From contig NZ_RHHT01000077.1 of assembly GCF_003710985.1 (NCBI RefSeq), positions 1 through 46,336 of the forward strand: DNA of 46,336 nt, read 5' to 3'. Under the pieces are notes generated by a model that saw nothing but the letters and a program-made list of their open reading frames with translations, was not told the DNA's origin and did not search any database. The translations under genes were made by a program, and so were the position numbers. The DNA comes from Brevibacillus panacihumi (lineage in GTDB: Bacteria > Bacillota > Bacilli > Brevibacillales > Brevibacillaceae). Numbering within the stretch: the first letter of the stretch is position 1; every line of letters begins with the position of its first letter. This document shows, one piece after another, positions 24,740 to 33,422 of the stretch.

Positions 24740-26145
24740 TTTTGCTGAAGAACATCCTTCAATTTCGCGACACCTGCGAGAATCTCGGCTTCAGAGAGGT
24801 TGCCGTAGCCTAGAATTACTTTCTCTTCATGTCTGCCCGGTACAATCGCATGTTCTTCAACGGGGTAGAGGCGAACACCGCAATCTTTGATCTGGGCGAG
24901 CAGGGCAGGTGTGAAGCGAATCCCCGGAAAAGCAGCCACGATGTGCAGGCCGGCAGACGCTCCCCAGATGCTCACCCGATCTGCAAAAGCCTCGTGAAGT
25001 GCATCGACCAGGCATTTTCTTCGTTTTTTGTAGAGCTTTTTGACCCGATTCACATACTTCTCCAGATGCCCCTCCTCGATGAAAAGACCCAGAGCGAGCT
25101 GGTCGAGAGAAGGGGTATGCAGGTCAGAAAACCACTTCGCTTCCTGATACCGCTGCACCAGCTCCCGCGGCAGGACGAGATAGCCCAAACGCAAACCCGG
25201 CGAGAGGATTTTGCTGAACGAGCCGACGTAGATGACGCGTTGGTCGTCGAGACCTTGCAAGGAACTGATCGGCGGACTGTCGTAACGGAACTCGCTGTCG
25301 TAATCGTCCTCGACAATATAGCAATCTGCTTCGCGGGCGTACTGGATCAACTGAATGCGCCGTTGAATCGGCAAGGTTCCTCCCAACGGAAATTGATGAG
25401 AGGGCGTTGCAAAAACAAAGCTTGGTTGGCACGCATCGGGATCGGGGAGCTGATCGACCTGCAAACCGGATGCATCTGCAGGGACGGGATGCAGGGAAGC
25501 GCCAGCAGCGCGAAAGATGGTCTGGATGTCATGCGTGATCGGGTCTTCGATCAGCACACGGCTGCCTGGCTTCAACAGAACCTTGGCGATCAAGGTAAGC
25601 GCCTGTGTAGCGCCGGAGGTCATCACGATCTGTTCCGGCTCGCAGCAGACTCCGCGCGTACGGTACAAATAGCGGCTCAAAATCTGGCGAAGCTCCAGGC
25701 GTCCCTCGGGCCGGTTGTAGCCCAAGGCAGAGAGGGGCGCTTCCTGGCAGACGCGCTGAACGATTTTCCCCCATACCGTACGCGGAAAGTGCTCCAATGC
25801 AGGCACACCCGAGCGGAAATCAATGATGTCGCTGCCAAGCGATTCGGCCTCGCCAGATGGGAAAATCGACAAGTCTTCCTGCCTCGCCTGCTGTTCCAGG
25901 TACATGCCAGCCGCGACGTAGTATCCCGAGCCTCGCCGACCTTCGATATAGCCCTCCGCGAGCAGCTGCTCGTAGGCTTCGAGGATGACATTGCGGGAAA
26001 TGCACAACTCTTCCGACAGCTTGCGCGTGGAAGGCAGCTTTTGTCCGGCGAGCAGCTCCCCTTGCAGAATTTTGGAGCGCAACTGGGTATATAGCTGACG
26101 GATCAGCGGAAGTGACTTCCCCCGGTCAATCGCAAGGTACAGCAT
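24736..26145 (-). CDS. MocR-type PLP-dependent transcriptional regulator
   Basis: This 469-residue GntR-aminotransferase fusion is of normal MocR build. The winged helix spans about 10-75 (LPSTRKLSEELCISRNVILEAYEQLLAEGYIEGRRGSGYYV, which spans helix and wing). The aminotransferase-like domain keeps the lysine K312 in VGSFSKILSPGLR and EDDYDSEFRY. ATG at 26145 has GGGAGGA at 7 nt; the in-frame ATG at 26178 is rejected. It is divergent from proline dehydrogenase, so it may regulate proline breakdown, sensing an amino compound through its pyridoxal phosphate. Direct repeats between the genes could be its site. Confidence 0.9.
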   Translation of the reverse strand: MLYLAIDRGKSLPLIRQLYTQLRSKILQGELLAGQKLPSTRKLSEELCISRNVILEAYEQLLAEGYIEGRRGSGYYVAAGMYLEQQARQEDLSIFPSGEAESLGSDIIDFRSGVPALEHFPRTVWGKIVQRVCQEAPLSALGYNRPEGRLELRQILSRYLYRTRGVCCEPEQIVMTSGATQALTLIAKVLLKPGSRVLIEDPITHDIQTIFRAAGASLHPVPADASGLQVDQLPDPDACQPSFVFATPSHQFPLGGTLPIQRRIQLIQYAREADCYIVEDDYDSEFRYDSPPISSLQGLDDQRVIYVGSFSKILSPGLRLGYLVLPRELVQRYQEAKWFSDLHTPSLDQLALGLFIEEGHLEKYVNRVKKLYKKRRKCLVDALHEAFADRVSIWGASAGLHIVAAFPGIRFTPALLAQIKDCGVRLYPVEEHAIVPGRHEEKVILGYGNLSEAEILAGVAKLKDVLQQN

Positions 26146-26165
26146 GTAGGTTCCTCCCGTATAAG

Positions 26166-26198
26166 TGGCTCTATGCAATAGGTGCCTAACTGGCTCTA
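26166..26198. promoter_or_regulatory. Direct repeat TGGCTCTA, candidate MocR site
   Basis: TGGCTCTA occurs at 26166-26173 and 26191-26198, a 25-bp step, between the mocR gene and the divergent proline dehydrogenase gene. MocR regulators such as GabR bind spaced direct repeats, so the arrangement fits. ACCAT-GTT-ATGGT, a short dyad, lies just beyond (about 26213-26225). Confidence 0.4.
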
Positions 26199-26264
26199 AT
26201 CGAGATTAGCTTACCATGTTATGGTGATGCGAAGAAGTCCAACACCATGACGGGAGGAAATGCC

Positions 26265-27221
26265 ATGCAAGACTTGGAACAAAATATAGCAACATTCTTG
26301 CGCACGGTCGCGCGCAATCCAGCCATCAAGCACGAGGTGATGCATTCTCCCGCGATCTACCAATTGTTGTTCTCCGCTGCGAAGCGATTCGTAACGGGAG
26401 AGAAGCGCACAGACCTGCTCGCACGGGCTCATGAGTTAACGGGTCTGGGATATCGCCTGTCCGCCGAATACATCGGGGAAAACACTCAAGATGCGGAAGC
26501 CTGCAGTGAAGCCAAAGACGAACTGCTCCAGCTGACCCAAGCGTGCGGAACGATCAAACGCCCCATCGGCGTTTCGTTCGACCTGTCGCATGTGGGATTG
26601 CTGCTCGACCGCAAGCTGGCTTTTGCCTATGCAGCTGAATTGGCAGATGAGGCGAAGAGGCAAGGACATGGGATCATGATCAGCATGGAGGAGGCTGCCA
26701 AGACGGACGCGATCCTCGAGGTGTACGAGCAGCTCGCAAACGAGCGGGAAAATGTCGGGATCACCCTGCAGGTACAACAGCACCGCACGATGGAGGATGT
26801 GACCAGGCTGTTGCGTTTGCCGGGCAAAATTCGGCTGGTAAAAGGCGCATTCAAGGAATCCCCGGAGGTTGCCCTGGGACGTTCAATGGAACTGAACGAG
26901 CGCTATCTGATGCTGGCAGAGAAATGTGTACAGGCAGGACACGAGGTTTCTTTTGCGACACACGACTCGCTTTTGATCGATGAACTGGAGCGAAGAGGAT
27001 ACTTGCAAGAACGGCATGCGGAGTTGGAGCTCCTCTACGGGGTACGTCCCGAACTGGCGAAGCAGAAGCGGGAAGAGGGGGTAGCGGTTCGGCTGTATCT
27101 CACTTACGGGAAGGAGTGGTTTCTCTATCTCTGCCATCGCCTGGCGGAATATCCTCCTCAGGTCCATCAGGCGGTTGCTGATATGATGGAGCCCGAACGC
27201 TTGCAAGCCCCCGGGTATTGA
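26265..27221 (+). CDS. Proline dehydrogenase (monofunctional)
   Basis: This 318-residue FAD enzyme would oxidise proline to pyrroline-5-carboxylate and pass electrons to the membrane quinone pool. It matches monofunctional PRODH of Gram-positive bacteria (FadM/PutB type) in length. Barrel motifs include IRLVKGAFKESPEVAL (substrate and FAD lysine region), HEVSFATHD, and HAELELLYGVRPEL. Near the C-terminus VRLYLTYGKEWFLYLCHRLAE matches the conserved active-site arginine region of helix 8. ATG at 26265 has GGGAGG at 7 nt; the ATG at 26247 is rejected. No P5C dehydrogenase gene is adjacent. Confidence 0.9.
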   Translation: MQDLEQNIATFLRTVARNPAIKHEVMHSPAIYQLLFSAAKRFVTGEKRTDLLARAHELTGLGYRLSAEYIGENTQDAEACSEAKDELLQLTQACGTIKRPIGVSFDLSHVGLLLDRKLAFAYAAELADEAKRQGHGIMISMEEAAKTDAILEVYEQLANERENVGITLQVQQHRTMEDVTRLLRLPGKIRLVKGAFKESPEVALGRSMELNERYLMLAEKCVQAGHEVSFATHDSLLIDELERRGYLQERHAELELLYGVRPELAKQKREEGVAVRLYLTYGKEWFLYLCHRLAEYPPQVHQAVADMMEPERLQAPGY

Positions 27222-27241
27222 AAATCAAGCTGTTTTTGATC

Positions 27242-27278
27242 GCCTGCCTTTTTTTTTGGAAAAGGGCGGGCTTTTTTT
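27242..27278 (+). terminator. Terminator after proline dehydrogenase
   Basis: GCCTGCC pairs with GGGCGGGC (one G-T wobble) across a T-rich loop, followed by seven T. The T-rich loop is unusual but the placement, 20 bp after the stop, is right. Confidence 0.65.
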
Positions 27279-27367
27279 GTAGCTTTTTCCTTTCAAATAC
27301 GTCTATATCTGTATGAGAAAGACGGACATGAAGGTAGCAAGAAGGCCGTCTATGGGGGTATGTCAAA

Positions 27368-29758
27368 ATGAAGATCAAAAAGTCCAGGCACTGGCTTTTT
27401 GTACTAAGCGTCAGCTTGCTGATCTTCGCCCTTTTGCCTGCCGGTATTTCATCGGCAGAGCAGCAGGCGAATACCGCAGTCAAGCTGGAGACGAAGGTAG
27501 GCTTTGAAGGAGATTACAAAGAGTCGGGACTGGTGCCGGTACAAGTCACGATTACCAACACAGGTCCAGACATTGAAGGAGATTTGGTCGTAGACTCGGG
27601 GGACACCTCCCAGCGAAGCGAAGGGGTTGCCTTTTTTCAGCCCGTTTCTGTCGCGAGCGGAAGCACCAAGCAAGTCACGATCACGATTCCGGCCCAGATG
27701 ATGAGATCCTATACCTACGTGTCGCTGATGCAGGGGGAGAAGATGGTTGCCCAGACACGCGTCTACGGCAGAGGGTATGGCGGAAACACCTTGATGGTCG
27801 GTGTGATGGCGGATAATCCGGATACAGCCAACTTTCTCGGCGTCATGCCTCGGGATATTTGGACGAAAAATGTCAAGGTGGTGCAGCTCAAGCAGGAGCT
27901 GGTCCCCTCGTCCGGCGTTCACCTGCAGATGGTCGACATGCTCATCCTGAACAACTACGCTCTCGATACACTGAACAGTCAGCAAATTCAGGCGATACGC
28001 GATTGGACCGACCTCGGCGGGATGCTGGTACTGGCAGGCGGTCCCCAGTACAAAAAGACGGCTGGAGCACTGCAGGACATGTCGCCCGTAGAAGTGACAG
28101 GGGTGACCCAGCTTACATCCTTGTCTGCCATGAAGGCGGAAGACAGAGTGCTGGAATTGACAGCGCCGTTCACGGTCAGCACAGGAACGCTACGAGGAGG
28201 CAATGTTCTCGCGGAAGAAGGAGGAATTCCGCTGTTTGTCTCCCGTTCCTTCGGACAAGGGAAGGTACTCTATGTCGCCTATGATCTGGCGCAGGAGCCG
28301 ATCGCCAGTTGGGCAGGAAACGGCCGGTTTTGGGCAGAGGTATTGCCAAAGGCATTTGGCTCCACGCTTGTCACCGAAAAATACGATACGCTGCAGGACG
28401 GCATGTGGTCTCTGAGGCGAGCGGCTGAACAAATTCCATCCTTGAAATTGCCCGATGTGAGCGGTTTTGCCGTGTTCTTTGGGCTGTACGCGTTGATTGC
28501 GGGTCCTATGCTGTTTTTTATCCTGCGGTACAAAAGAAAGCAAAGCTATATGTGGGTGCTCGTCCCGCTCTTATCGGTCATTACCGGCTTGGGGATTTTT
28601 TCATTCGGAGCCTATCAGCGCGGGACAGGGGTTCTTCTCCATCAGGCGGGGATCGTCGAGTTGAACAACGATGGCAAGGCCAAGGTAAGCGCGGTCACAT
28701 CCATGTTTGTGCCGCTCAATGGGGAGTACCGCATGACGATTCACGGAGCGGGTCTGGCACAGCCCTATGCAAGCGGCAGGCGCTTTGAGGAGGAGGCCAA
28801 TGTCTGGGCTTGGCTGGATGCTGATCGCGCCGAGATGCGGTTCCACAACGTGGAGTTTTGGTCGATGCGAAATGCTGTGTCGCAGCAATACATAGAGAAT
28901 ACGGGCAGTTTTACCTCCAATCTGACGTTAAACAACGGAAAACTGCAGGGGACCGTCACCAACGAGACGGCATTTGCCCTGCGCGACGTCAGAGTGATGG
29001 CAGGAAGCCAAGTCCAGAACTTTGGCGAACTGGCGCCGGGCGGCACAATCCAGGTCGATTTGAGTTTCTCGCCTTCTGCCCAGCTGATGCAAGGGAGAAG
29101 CGGTATGCGCCGCATCGCGAGTAGGCTTATTCCCGCCAACACCAATAGCAACGCCCTGTACGAAACGCGTGAAGGCAACATCATCCAGGTGCTGGAGGAG
29201 CGCGATGATTACCGATACGACCCCAGCCAGGCATCGTCGCTGAAGATCATTGGCTGGGCTGATCAGGCAGTCACCGAGGTCTCTGTCGAGGGGTCTTCTG
29301 CCAAGCCGGAAGGGATCACATTAGTCACAGCTCCTTTGCAAATGAAGCCTTCCCCGGGCGGAGATGTCTTTTTCCCGGCGGGTTCATTTGAAATCGTCAA
29401 ATCGGGCAACACGGCCAGACTGGAAGAGGTGCCCAACGGCTATTACATGGAAAAAGGCGATCTTACCTTTGATGTCTATCTGCGCCCGAATGGAGCAAAG
29501 CTTGCGATCAACAAACTATATCTGTTCATCTGGTCGGAGGACAACGCCTTCTTCTCCAAGGAAGTGTACAACTGGAAGACTGGCAGCTTCGATCCGTATG
29601 ACAAGGTATTCACCGGCAGCGTCCTGGGGCAGGACAAAGCAGGAAGCTATGTGTCGGACGAGGGGGTTCTGCGGGTCAGAGTATCCCACGACTCCCAAGA
29701 CAACCGCCACATTGGCAGACCGCTCGTCAGCGTGGAAGGGAAGGTGGTCAACCCATGA
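27368..29758 (+). CDS. Large exported membrane protein, first gene of the MoxR/vWA/ABC operon
   Basis: This 796-residue protein has a Sec signal peptide (KIKKSR, then a hydrophobic core at 9-25). A beta-rich extracytoplasmic region of about 340 residues contains a segment like a class I glutamine-amidotransferase fold (about 130-300; LGGMLVLAGGPQY). Two membrane spans follow near 366-387 and 394-416, then a second extracytoplasmic region of about 370 residues. The same fold-like segment recurs in the double-vWA protein at the far end of the operon. The start ATG follows GGGGG at 8 nt. Its stop overlaps the ABC ATPase start by 4 bp. No catalytic residues are evident; I infer a structural or sensor role outside the membrane. 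Confidence 0.85.
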   Translation: MKIKKSRHWLFVLSVSLLIFALLPAGISSAEQQANTAVKLETKVGFEGDYKESGLVPVQVTITNTGPDIEGDLVVDSGDTSQRSEGVAFFQPVSVASGSTKQVTITIPAQMMRSYTYVSLMQGEKMVAQTRVYGRGYGGNTLMVGVMADNPDTANFLGVMPRDIWTKNVKVVQLKQELVPSSGVHLQMVDMLILNNYALDTLNSQQIQAIRDWTDLGGMLVLAGGPQYKKTAGALQDMSPVEVTGVTQLTSLSAMKAEDRVLELTAPFTVSTGTLRGGNVLAEEGGIPLFVSRSFGQGKVLYVAYDLAQEPIASWAGNGRFWAEVLPKAFGSTLVTEKYDTLQDGMWSLRRAAEQIPSLKLPDVSGFAVFFGLYALIAGPMLFFILRYKRKQSYMWVLVPLLSVITGLGIFSFGAYQRGTGVLLHQAGIVELNNDGKAKVSAVTSMFVPLNGEYRMTIHGAGLAQPYASGRRFEEEANVWAWLDADRAEMRFHNVEFWSMRNAVSQQYIENTGSFTSNLTLNNGKLQGTVTNETAFALRDVRVMAGSQVQNFGELAPGGTIQVDLSFSPSAQLMQGRSGMRRIASRLIPANTNSNALYETREGNIIQVLEERDDYRYDPSQASSLKIIGWADQAVTEVSVEGSSAKPEGITLVTAPLQMKPSPGGDVFFPAGSFEIVKSGNTARLEEVPNGYYMEKGDLTFDVYLRPNGAKLAINKLYLFIWSEDNAFFSKEVYNWKTGSFDPYDKVFTGSVLGQDKAGSYVSDEGVLRVRVSHDSQDNRHIGRPLVSVEGKVVNP

Positions 29759-30681
29759 TTCAGATCAAGAACCTGCGCAAGCGATACGGCAAGATGGAAG
29801 CGTTGAAAGGGTTGACGCTGGAGATTGAGAAAGGAACCGTTTTTGGCTTTGTCGGCCCCAACGGCGCGGGAAAGTCTACAACGATGTCCATTCTGGCGAC
29901 CCTGCTGGAGCCGACAAGCGGGCAGGCGTACGTCGGCGGCTACGAGGTCACGAAGTCGCCGAAGGAAGTACGCAAGCTGATCGGCTACATGCCAGACTTT
30001 TTCGGCGTTTACGATAATTTGACAGCAGAAGAGTACCTGGACTTTTACGGGGCGAATTACGATATTCCGCAGGCGGAGCGAAAAGAGATCATCCCGCAAT
30101 TGCTGGAGCTCGTCAATCTCTCCCACAAGCGTGATGCTTACGTAGACTCCCTGTCCCGCGGGATGAAGCAGCGACTGGGACTTGCCCGCTGCCTGGTGCA
30201 CAACCCGGAGGTGCTGATTCTGGATGAACCTGCTTCCGGCCTGGACCCGAGGGCGCGGATCGAGCTGCGCGAAATTTTGAAAGAGCTGCGCAACATGGGC
30301 AAAACGATCATCATCAGCTCGCACATCCTGCCAGAGCTGGCGGAGATGTGCGATGTGATCGGGATCGTGGAAGAAGGCAATCTCGTCGCCTTTGGTCGGG
30401 TAGACGAAATCTATGCCCGGATGCAGGAAACGAAGGTCCTGCGCATCCGTCTGCTGGATCGGTTTGAGGAAGCGATGTCCCATCTGCGGCAAAAGGCCAA
30501 TGTGTCCCAGGTTACGCACGAAGGCAATTGGCTTGTCGTCGGGTTTACGGGGGATGACCAGCAACAGGTCGAGCTGTTCCGCGATCTGGCGGTCTCAGGC
30601 TTTCCAGTTGCGGCTTTCAATGAAGAGCAGGGAGATCTCGAAGAAATCTTTTTGGAAATTACGAAGGGGGTGGGATCATGA
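29755..30681 (+). CDS. ABC transporter ATP-binding protein (GldA/NatA-like)
   Basis: This 308-residue ATPase has Walker A GPNGAGKST at 34-42, signature LSRGM at 133-137, Walker B VLILDEP at 153-159 and switch histidine in SSHILPEL. The LSRGM form and a 70-residue C-terminal extension with VSQVTHEGNWLVVGF are typical of ABC-2 exporters including GldA, CcmA and NatA. It overlaps its neighbours by 4 bp on both sides, so it is stoichiometrically coupled to the first membrane protein and the permease. The cargo is unknown. Confidence 0.92.
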   Translation: MIQIKNLRKRYGKMEALKGLTLEIEKGTVFGFVGPNGAGKSTTMSILATLLEPTSGQAYVGGYEVTKSPKEVRKLIGYMPDFFGVYDNLTAEEYLDFYGANYDIPQAERKEIIPQLLELVNLSHKRDAYVDSLSRGMKQRLGLARCLVHNPEVLILDEPASGLDPRARIELREILKELRNMGKTIIISSHILPELAEMCDVIGIVEEGNLVAFGRVDEIYARMQETKVLRIRLLDRFEEAMSHLRQKANVSQVTHEGNWLVVGFTGDDQQQVELFRDLAVSGFPVAAFNEEQGDLEEIFLEITKGVGS

Positions 30682-31565
30682 ACGTTCTGAAGCGTTTGAA
30701 CAACCCGGTCTTGTTCAACGAATGGAAGATGCGGATGAGAAGTGTCCGTTCACCGTGGATGCTGTTCTTCTACCTGATGGTTTTGGGCGGGATCACCCTT
30801 TTCTACATTTATGTGCAGACAGAGGGAGGCACTTACTACAATCCCGACAATTCGAGGGAGCTCTTCATGATCCTGTCGATCCTGCAGCTGGGGATGATCG
30901 TGTTTGTCGTGCCTGGTCTTACATCGGGCTCGATTTCCGGGGAGCGCGAACGGCAGACGCTCAGCATCCTTTTGACCACCAATGTGAGCGCCACCAGGCT
31001 GATTCTGGGAAAATGGCTGGCGTCACTGAGCTTCATGATGTTTCTGGTGTTTGCCACCATCCCGTTGTACGCCATCGTCTTTTTGTACGGCGGGGTGTCT
31101 CCGATGCAAGTGGTCAAGGTATTCGGCTTATACGTCATCACGATGTTTGGCATCGGCAGTGTCGGCGTGCTGTTGTCCACATTGATCAAACGGACGGGAA
31201 TAGCCACTGTTGTCAGCTACGCAGTCGTCTTCGGCTATTCGATCGGGACCATGGTGCTGGTGGAAATTTTGAATCAGTTTGTCCGCTACCAGCGTCGCGC
31301 CGGTGTGATCGGACACAACAGCAATACGGACTGGATCGACCTGATCTACAGCATCAATCCGCTGTTTGCGATCCTGAACATTTTTGAGGAAGGTCCGGCG
31401 ACTCGCGGGAACCGCTACGGCTCCTCCTGGCTGTACAAGATCGATCCGTACTGGTATTACTGCGCCTTGCTCGGGCTTATCACCATCATTTTTCTGCTGG
31501 TGGCGATCTACTTGATCCAACCTGTCCGTCCGCGTCTGTTCAGGGCGGCGAAAAAGGAGCAATAA
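30678..31565 (+). CDS. ABC-2 type permease
   Basis: This 295-residue permease has six hydrophobic spans and the ABC-2 pattern in the middle (GLTSGSISGERERQTLSILLTTNVS, the coupling helix region). The cytosolic N-terminus (LNNPVLFNEWKMRMRSVRS) is typical of ABC-2 permeases that act as one half of a dimer. Only one permease gene is present, so it probably forms a homodimer with the ATPase. The start overlaps the ATPase stop by 4 bp. Confidence 0.9.
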   Translation: MNVLKRLNNPVLFNEWKMRMRSVRSPWMLFFYLMVLGGITLFYIYVQTEGGTYYNPDNSRELFMILSILQLGMIVFVVPGLTSGSISGERERQTLSILLTTNVSATRLILGKWLASLSFMMFLVFATIPLYAIVFLYGGVSPMQVVKVFGLYVITMFGIGSVGVLLSTLIKRTGIATVVSYAVVFGYSIGTMVLVEILNQFVRYQRRAGVIGHNSNTDWIDLIYSINPLFAILNIFEEGPATRGNRYGSSWLYKIDPYWYYCALLGLITIIFLLVAIYLIQPVRPRLFRAAKKEQ

Positions 31566-31568
31566 GCC

Positions 31569-33404
31569 ATGTTTGCCCAAAAGTCGACCGATGAATTGCA
31601 GTCGTTGCTGATGCCGATTCGCAAACGTCTGGGACGCAGGCAGCTGATGCGTCATTGGACGTTGTACGGTTTGGGAGGGATGGGGGGAAGCGTATTGCTT
31701 CTCCTCGTTGCCCGTTTATGGCCGATCCCGCACTATCCCTGGATTGCGCTCGCTATTCTCGTGCTGGCGCTGGCTGCTGGAAGCATCGTTGCGTGGAGCA
31801 AGCAGCCCACCTGGCTGGATTGTGCGCAGACGGCAGACGGTCAGGGATTGGCGCAGCGGACCGTCACGGCATGGGAACACCGGGATAGTGAGACGGCGAT
31901 CGCCTTGCGCCAGCGAGAAGATGCCCTATCCCATCTGCGCAGCAAGATTCCGCAGATTGTCGAGAGTATCCAAATCTGGCCGACGGTGCGCAAACAGATC
32001 TACGTGATTGCAGGTCTGGCGCTCACGAGCACCTTGCTCTTCCTGCTGCCTAATGCCCAGGACGTGCGCTTGGCGCAGATGGCCATGGAGCAACAGGCAC
32101 TGGAAGAAGCGCAGGAGACACTTGAGGAGATCCAGGAAGAAACCCAAACCAACAACGCGCTGACTGAAGCGCAGAAAAAAGAACTGAAGGACATGCTGGA
32201 GCAAGCAAAACAGGCTTTGGCGAAAGCGCAGGATCCGATGGATCGTCTCAATGCCCTGCGTGCAGCTGAAAAGCAATTGGAAAAGTGGCGGCAGACCGAG
32301 GCGCGCAAGCAGGTGGCTTTGCAGCGCCTACAGCAAGCCTTGGCTGGACAGCAAGCGACCCAATCCCTTGCGGAGGCGATGAGCCAAGGCGATCGCGAGG
32401 CTCTGACCAAGGCCTTGCAAGAGCTGGCGAAGGCGATCGAAGGGATGTCCGTCGAAGAGATCAACAAGCTGGCCGCCGTATTGGAGCAGTCTGCCGGGGA
32501 GCTTGCGCAGGAAGCGGCCGAGACGAACGCGGAGGACGCGAAAAAGATCGCGGAACAACTGAGTGCCACTGCCCAACAGTTGGCGCAGGGACAGATCCCG
32601 CAGGCATTAACGGTACTGGAGCAGAGCCTGACCCAAGGCATGCAGGCAGCAGGACAGTCCCAGCAAGGCAATCTCGCGGCAGCCCAGGCCACAGCATCCC
32701 TCCAGCAGTCCCAGATGACGCTGGCGAGCGCGGGGGCAGGGTCACAGGGAAATATGGCAGGGGCCATGCCGACTGGGCAGCAGACTCAGGGCAATGGACA
32801 GGCGACTCCTGCATCCGGAACTCCGGCTCCAGGCAACGGAACAAACCAACCGTCCGCGGGGAATAACCAGGGTTCCGGTGCACCCGGCCAAGGTACAGGA
32901 GCGAACCCAGGCAGCCAACCAGGCTCACCAGGAGATGGGGGAGCCGGTCAAGGCACGGGCACCGGGAATGGAAGTGGCACAGGCGATGGTACGGGCGCTG
33001 GAAACGGTACAGGCGCTGGAAACGGTACGGGCGCTGGAAACGGTACGGGCGCTGGAAACGGTACAGGCGCCGGAAATGGAGCAGGCTCCGGCAATGGCGG
33101 CAATGGCGTCGGCCAGGGCAGCGGGGCAGGCCTTGGAGATGGCCGGCATGAGCTGGTTACGGTGCCTTCCCAAAGGATCACGGAACCAGGCGGACCTACC
33201 GATACGGTCAGCGGCCCTTTGGGAGAAGGAGCTTCCCAGACAACGCAAAGCAGCAATGCGCAGGTATCGTCAGGTGGAACGCTCCCCTATGCGGAGGTCT
33301 ACGGCGAGTATGCGCAATTTGCCCGCGAAAGCTTGGAAAAGGGCAATATTCCGGGAGATTATCAAGAGATCGTCAAGGAATATTTCAGCAATATTGAACC
33401 TTAA
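31569..33404 (+). CDS. Coiled-coil membrane protein with glycine/asparagine repeats
   Basis: The product is 611 residues. Two hydrophobic spans (about 35-75) form an anchor and a third lies near 140-155. A long heptad-rich alanine/glutamine/glutamate coiled coil follows (about 165-360; AEQLSATAQQLAQ-like). Then comes a low-complexity tail rich in G, N, Q, A and S (about 385-525), and a conserved-looking C-terminus (YGEYAQFARESLEKGNIPGDYQEIVKEYFSNIEP). Six-residue units of the type GAGNGT are encoded by an 18-bp tandem repeat at 32991-33080. A ribosome binding site, AAGGAG, lies within the preceding gene. The C-terminal motif also occurs in other MoxR-operon proteins. Function unknown; it looks like a scaffold that spans the wall. 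Confidence 0.8.
   Translation: MFAQKSTDELQSLLMPIRKRLGRRQLMRHWTLYGLGGMGGSVLLLLVARLWPIPHYPWIALAILVLALAAGSIVAWSKQPTWLDCAQTADGQGLAQRTVTAWEHRDSETAIALRQREDALSHLRSKIPQIVESIQIWPTVRKQIYVIAGLALTSTLLFLLPNAQDVRLAQMAMEQQALEEAQETLEEIQEETQTNNALTEAQKKELKDMLEQAKQALAKAQDPMDRLNALRAAEKQLEKWRQTEARKQVALQRLQQALAGQQATQSLAEAMSQGDREALTKALQELAKAIEGMSVEEINKLAAVLEQSAGELAQEAAETNAEDAKKIAEQLSATAQQLAQGQIPQALTVLEQSLTQGMQAAGQSQQGNLAAAQATASLQQSQMTLASAGAGSQGNMAGAMPTGQQTQGNGQATPASGTPAPGNGTNQPSAGNNQGSGAPGQGTGANPGSQPGSPGDGGAGQGTGTGNGSGTGDGTGAGNGTGAGNGTGAGNGTGAGNGTGAGNGAGSGNGGNGVGQGSGAGLGDGRHELVTVPSQRITEPGGPTDTVSGPLGEGASQTTQSSNAQVSSGGTLPYAEVYGEYAQFARESLEKGNIPGDYQEIVKEYFSNIEP
32991..33080 (+). repeat. 18-bp in-frame minisatellite
   Basis: Four near-identical 18-bp units (ACGGGCGCTGGAAACGGT, with A/G variation at base 3) are followed by one degenerate unit. 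The unit length is a multiple of three, so gain or loss changes only protein length. It lies inside the 611-residue coiled-coil protein. Confidence 0.9.
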
Positions 33405-33422
33405 TGGAATGGGGAGAGAGCG

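Noticed and set aside
24829..26094. 421-codon forward frame opposite the second mocR
   Set aside because: The reverse strand holds a complete MocR protein with conserved K312; the forward frame has no family features.
32991..33080. Repeat array as a CRISPR
   Set aside because: Units are 18 bp, contiguous without spacers and in frame inside a gene.
32925..33256. Reverse frames with serine/alanine or proline repeats
   Set aside because: They mirror the 18-bp minisatellite and have no start signal; the glycine-rich forward frame belongs to a complete gene.
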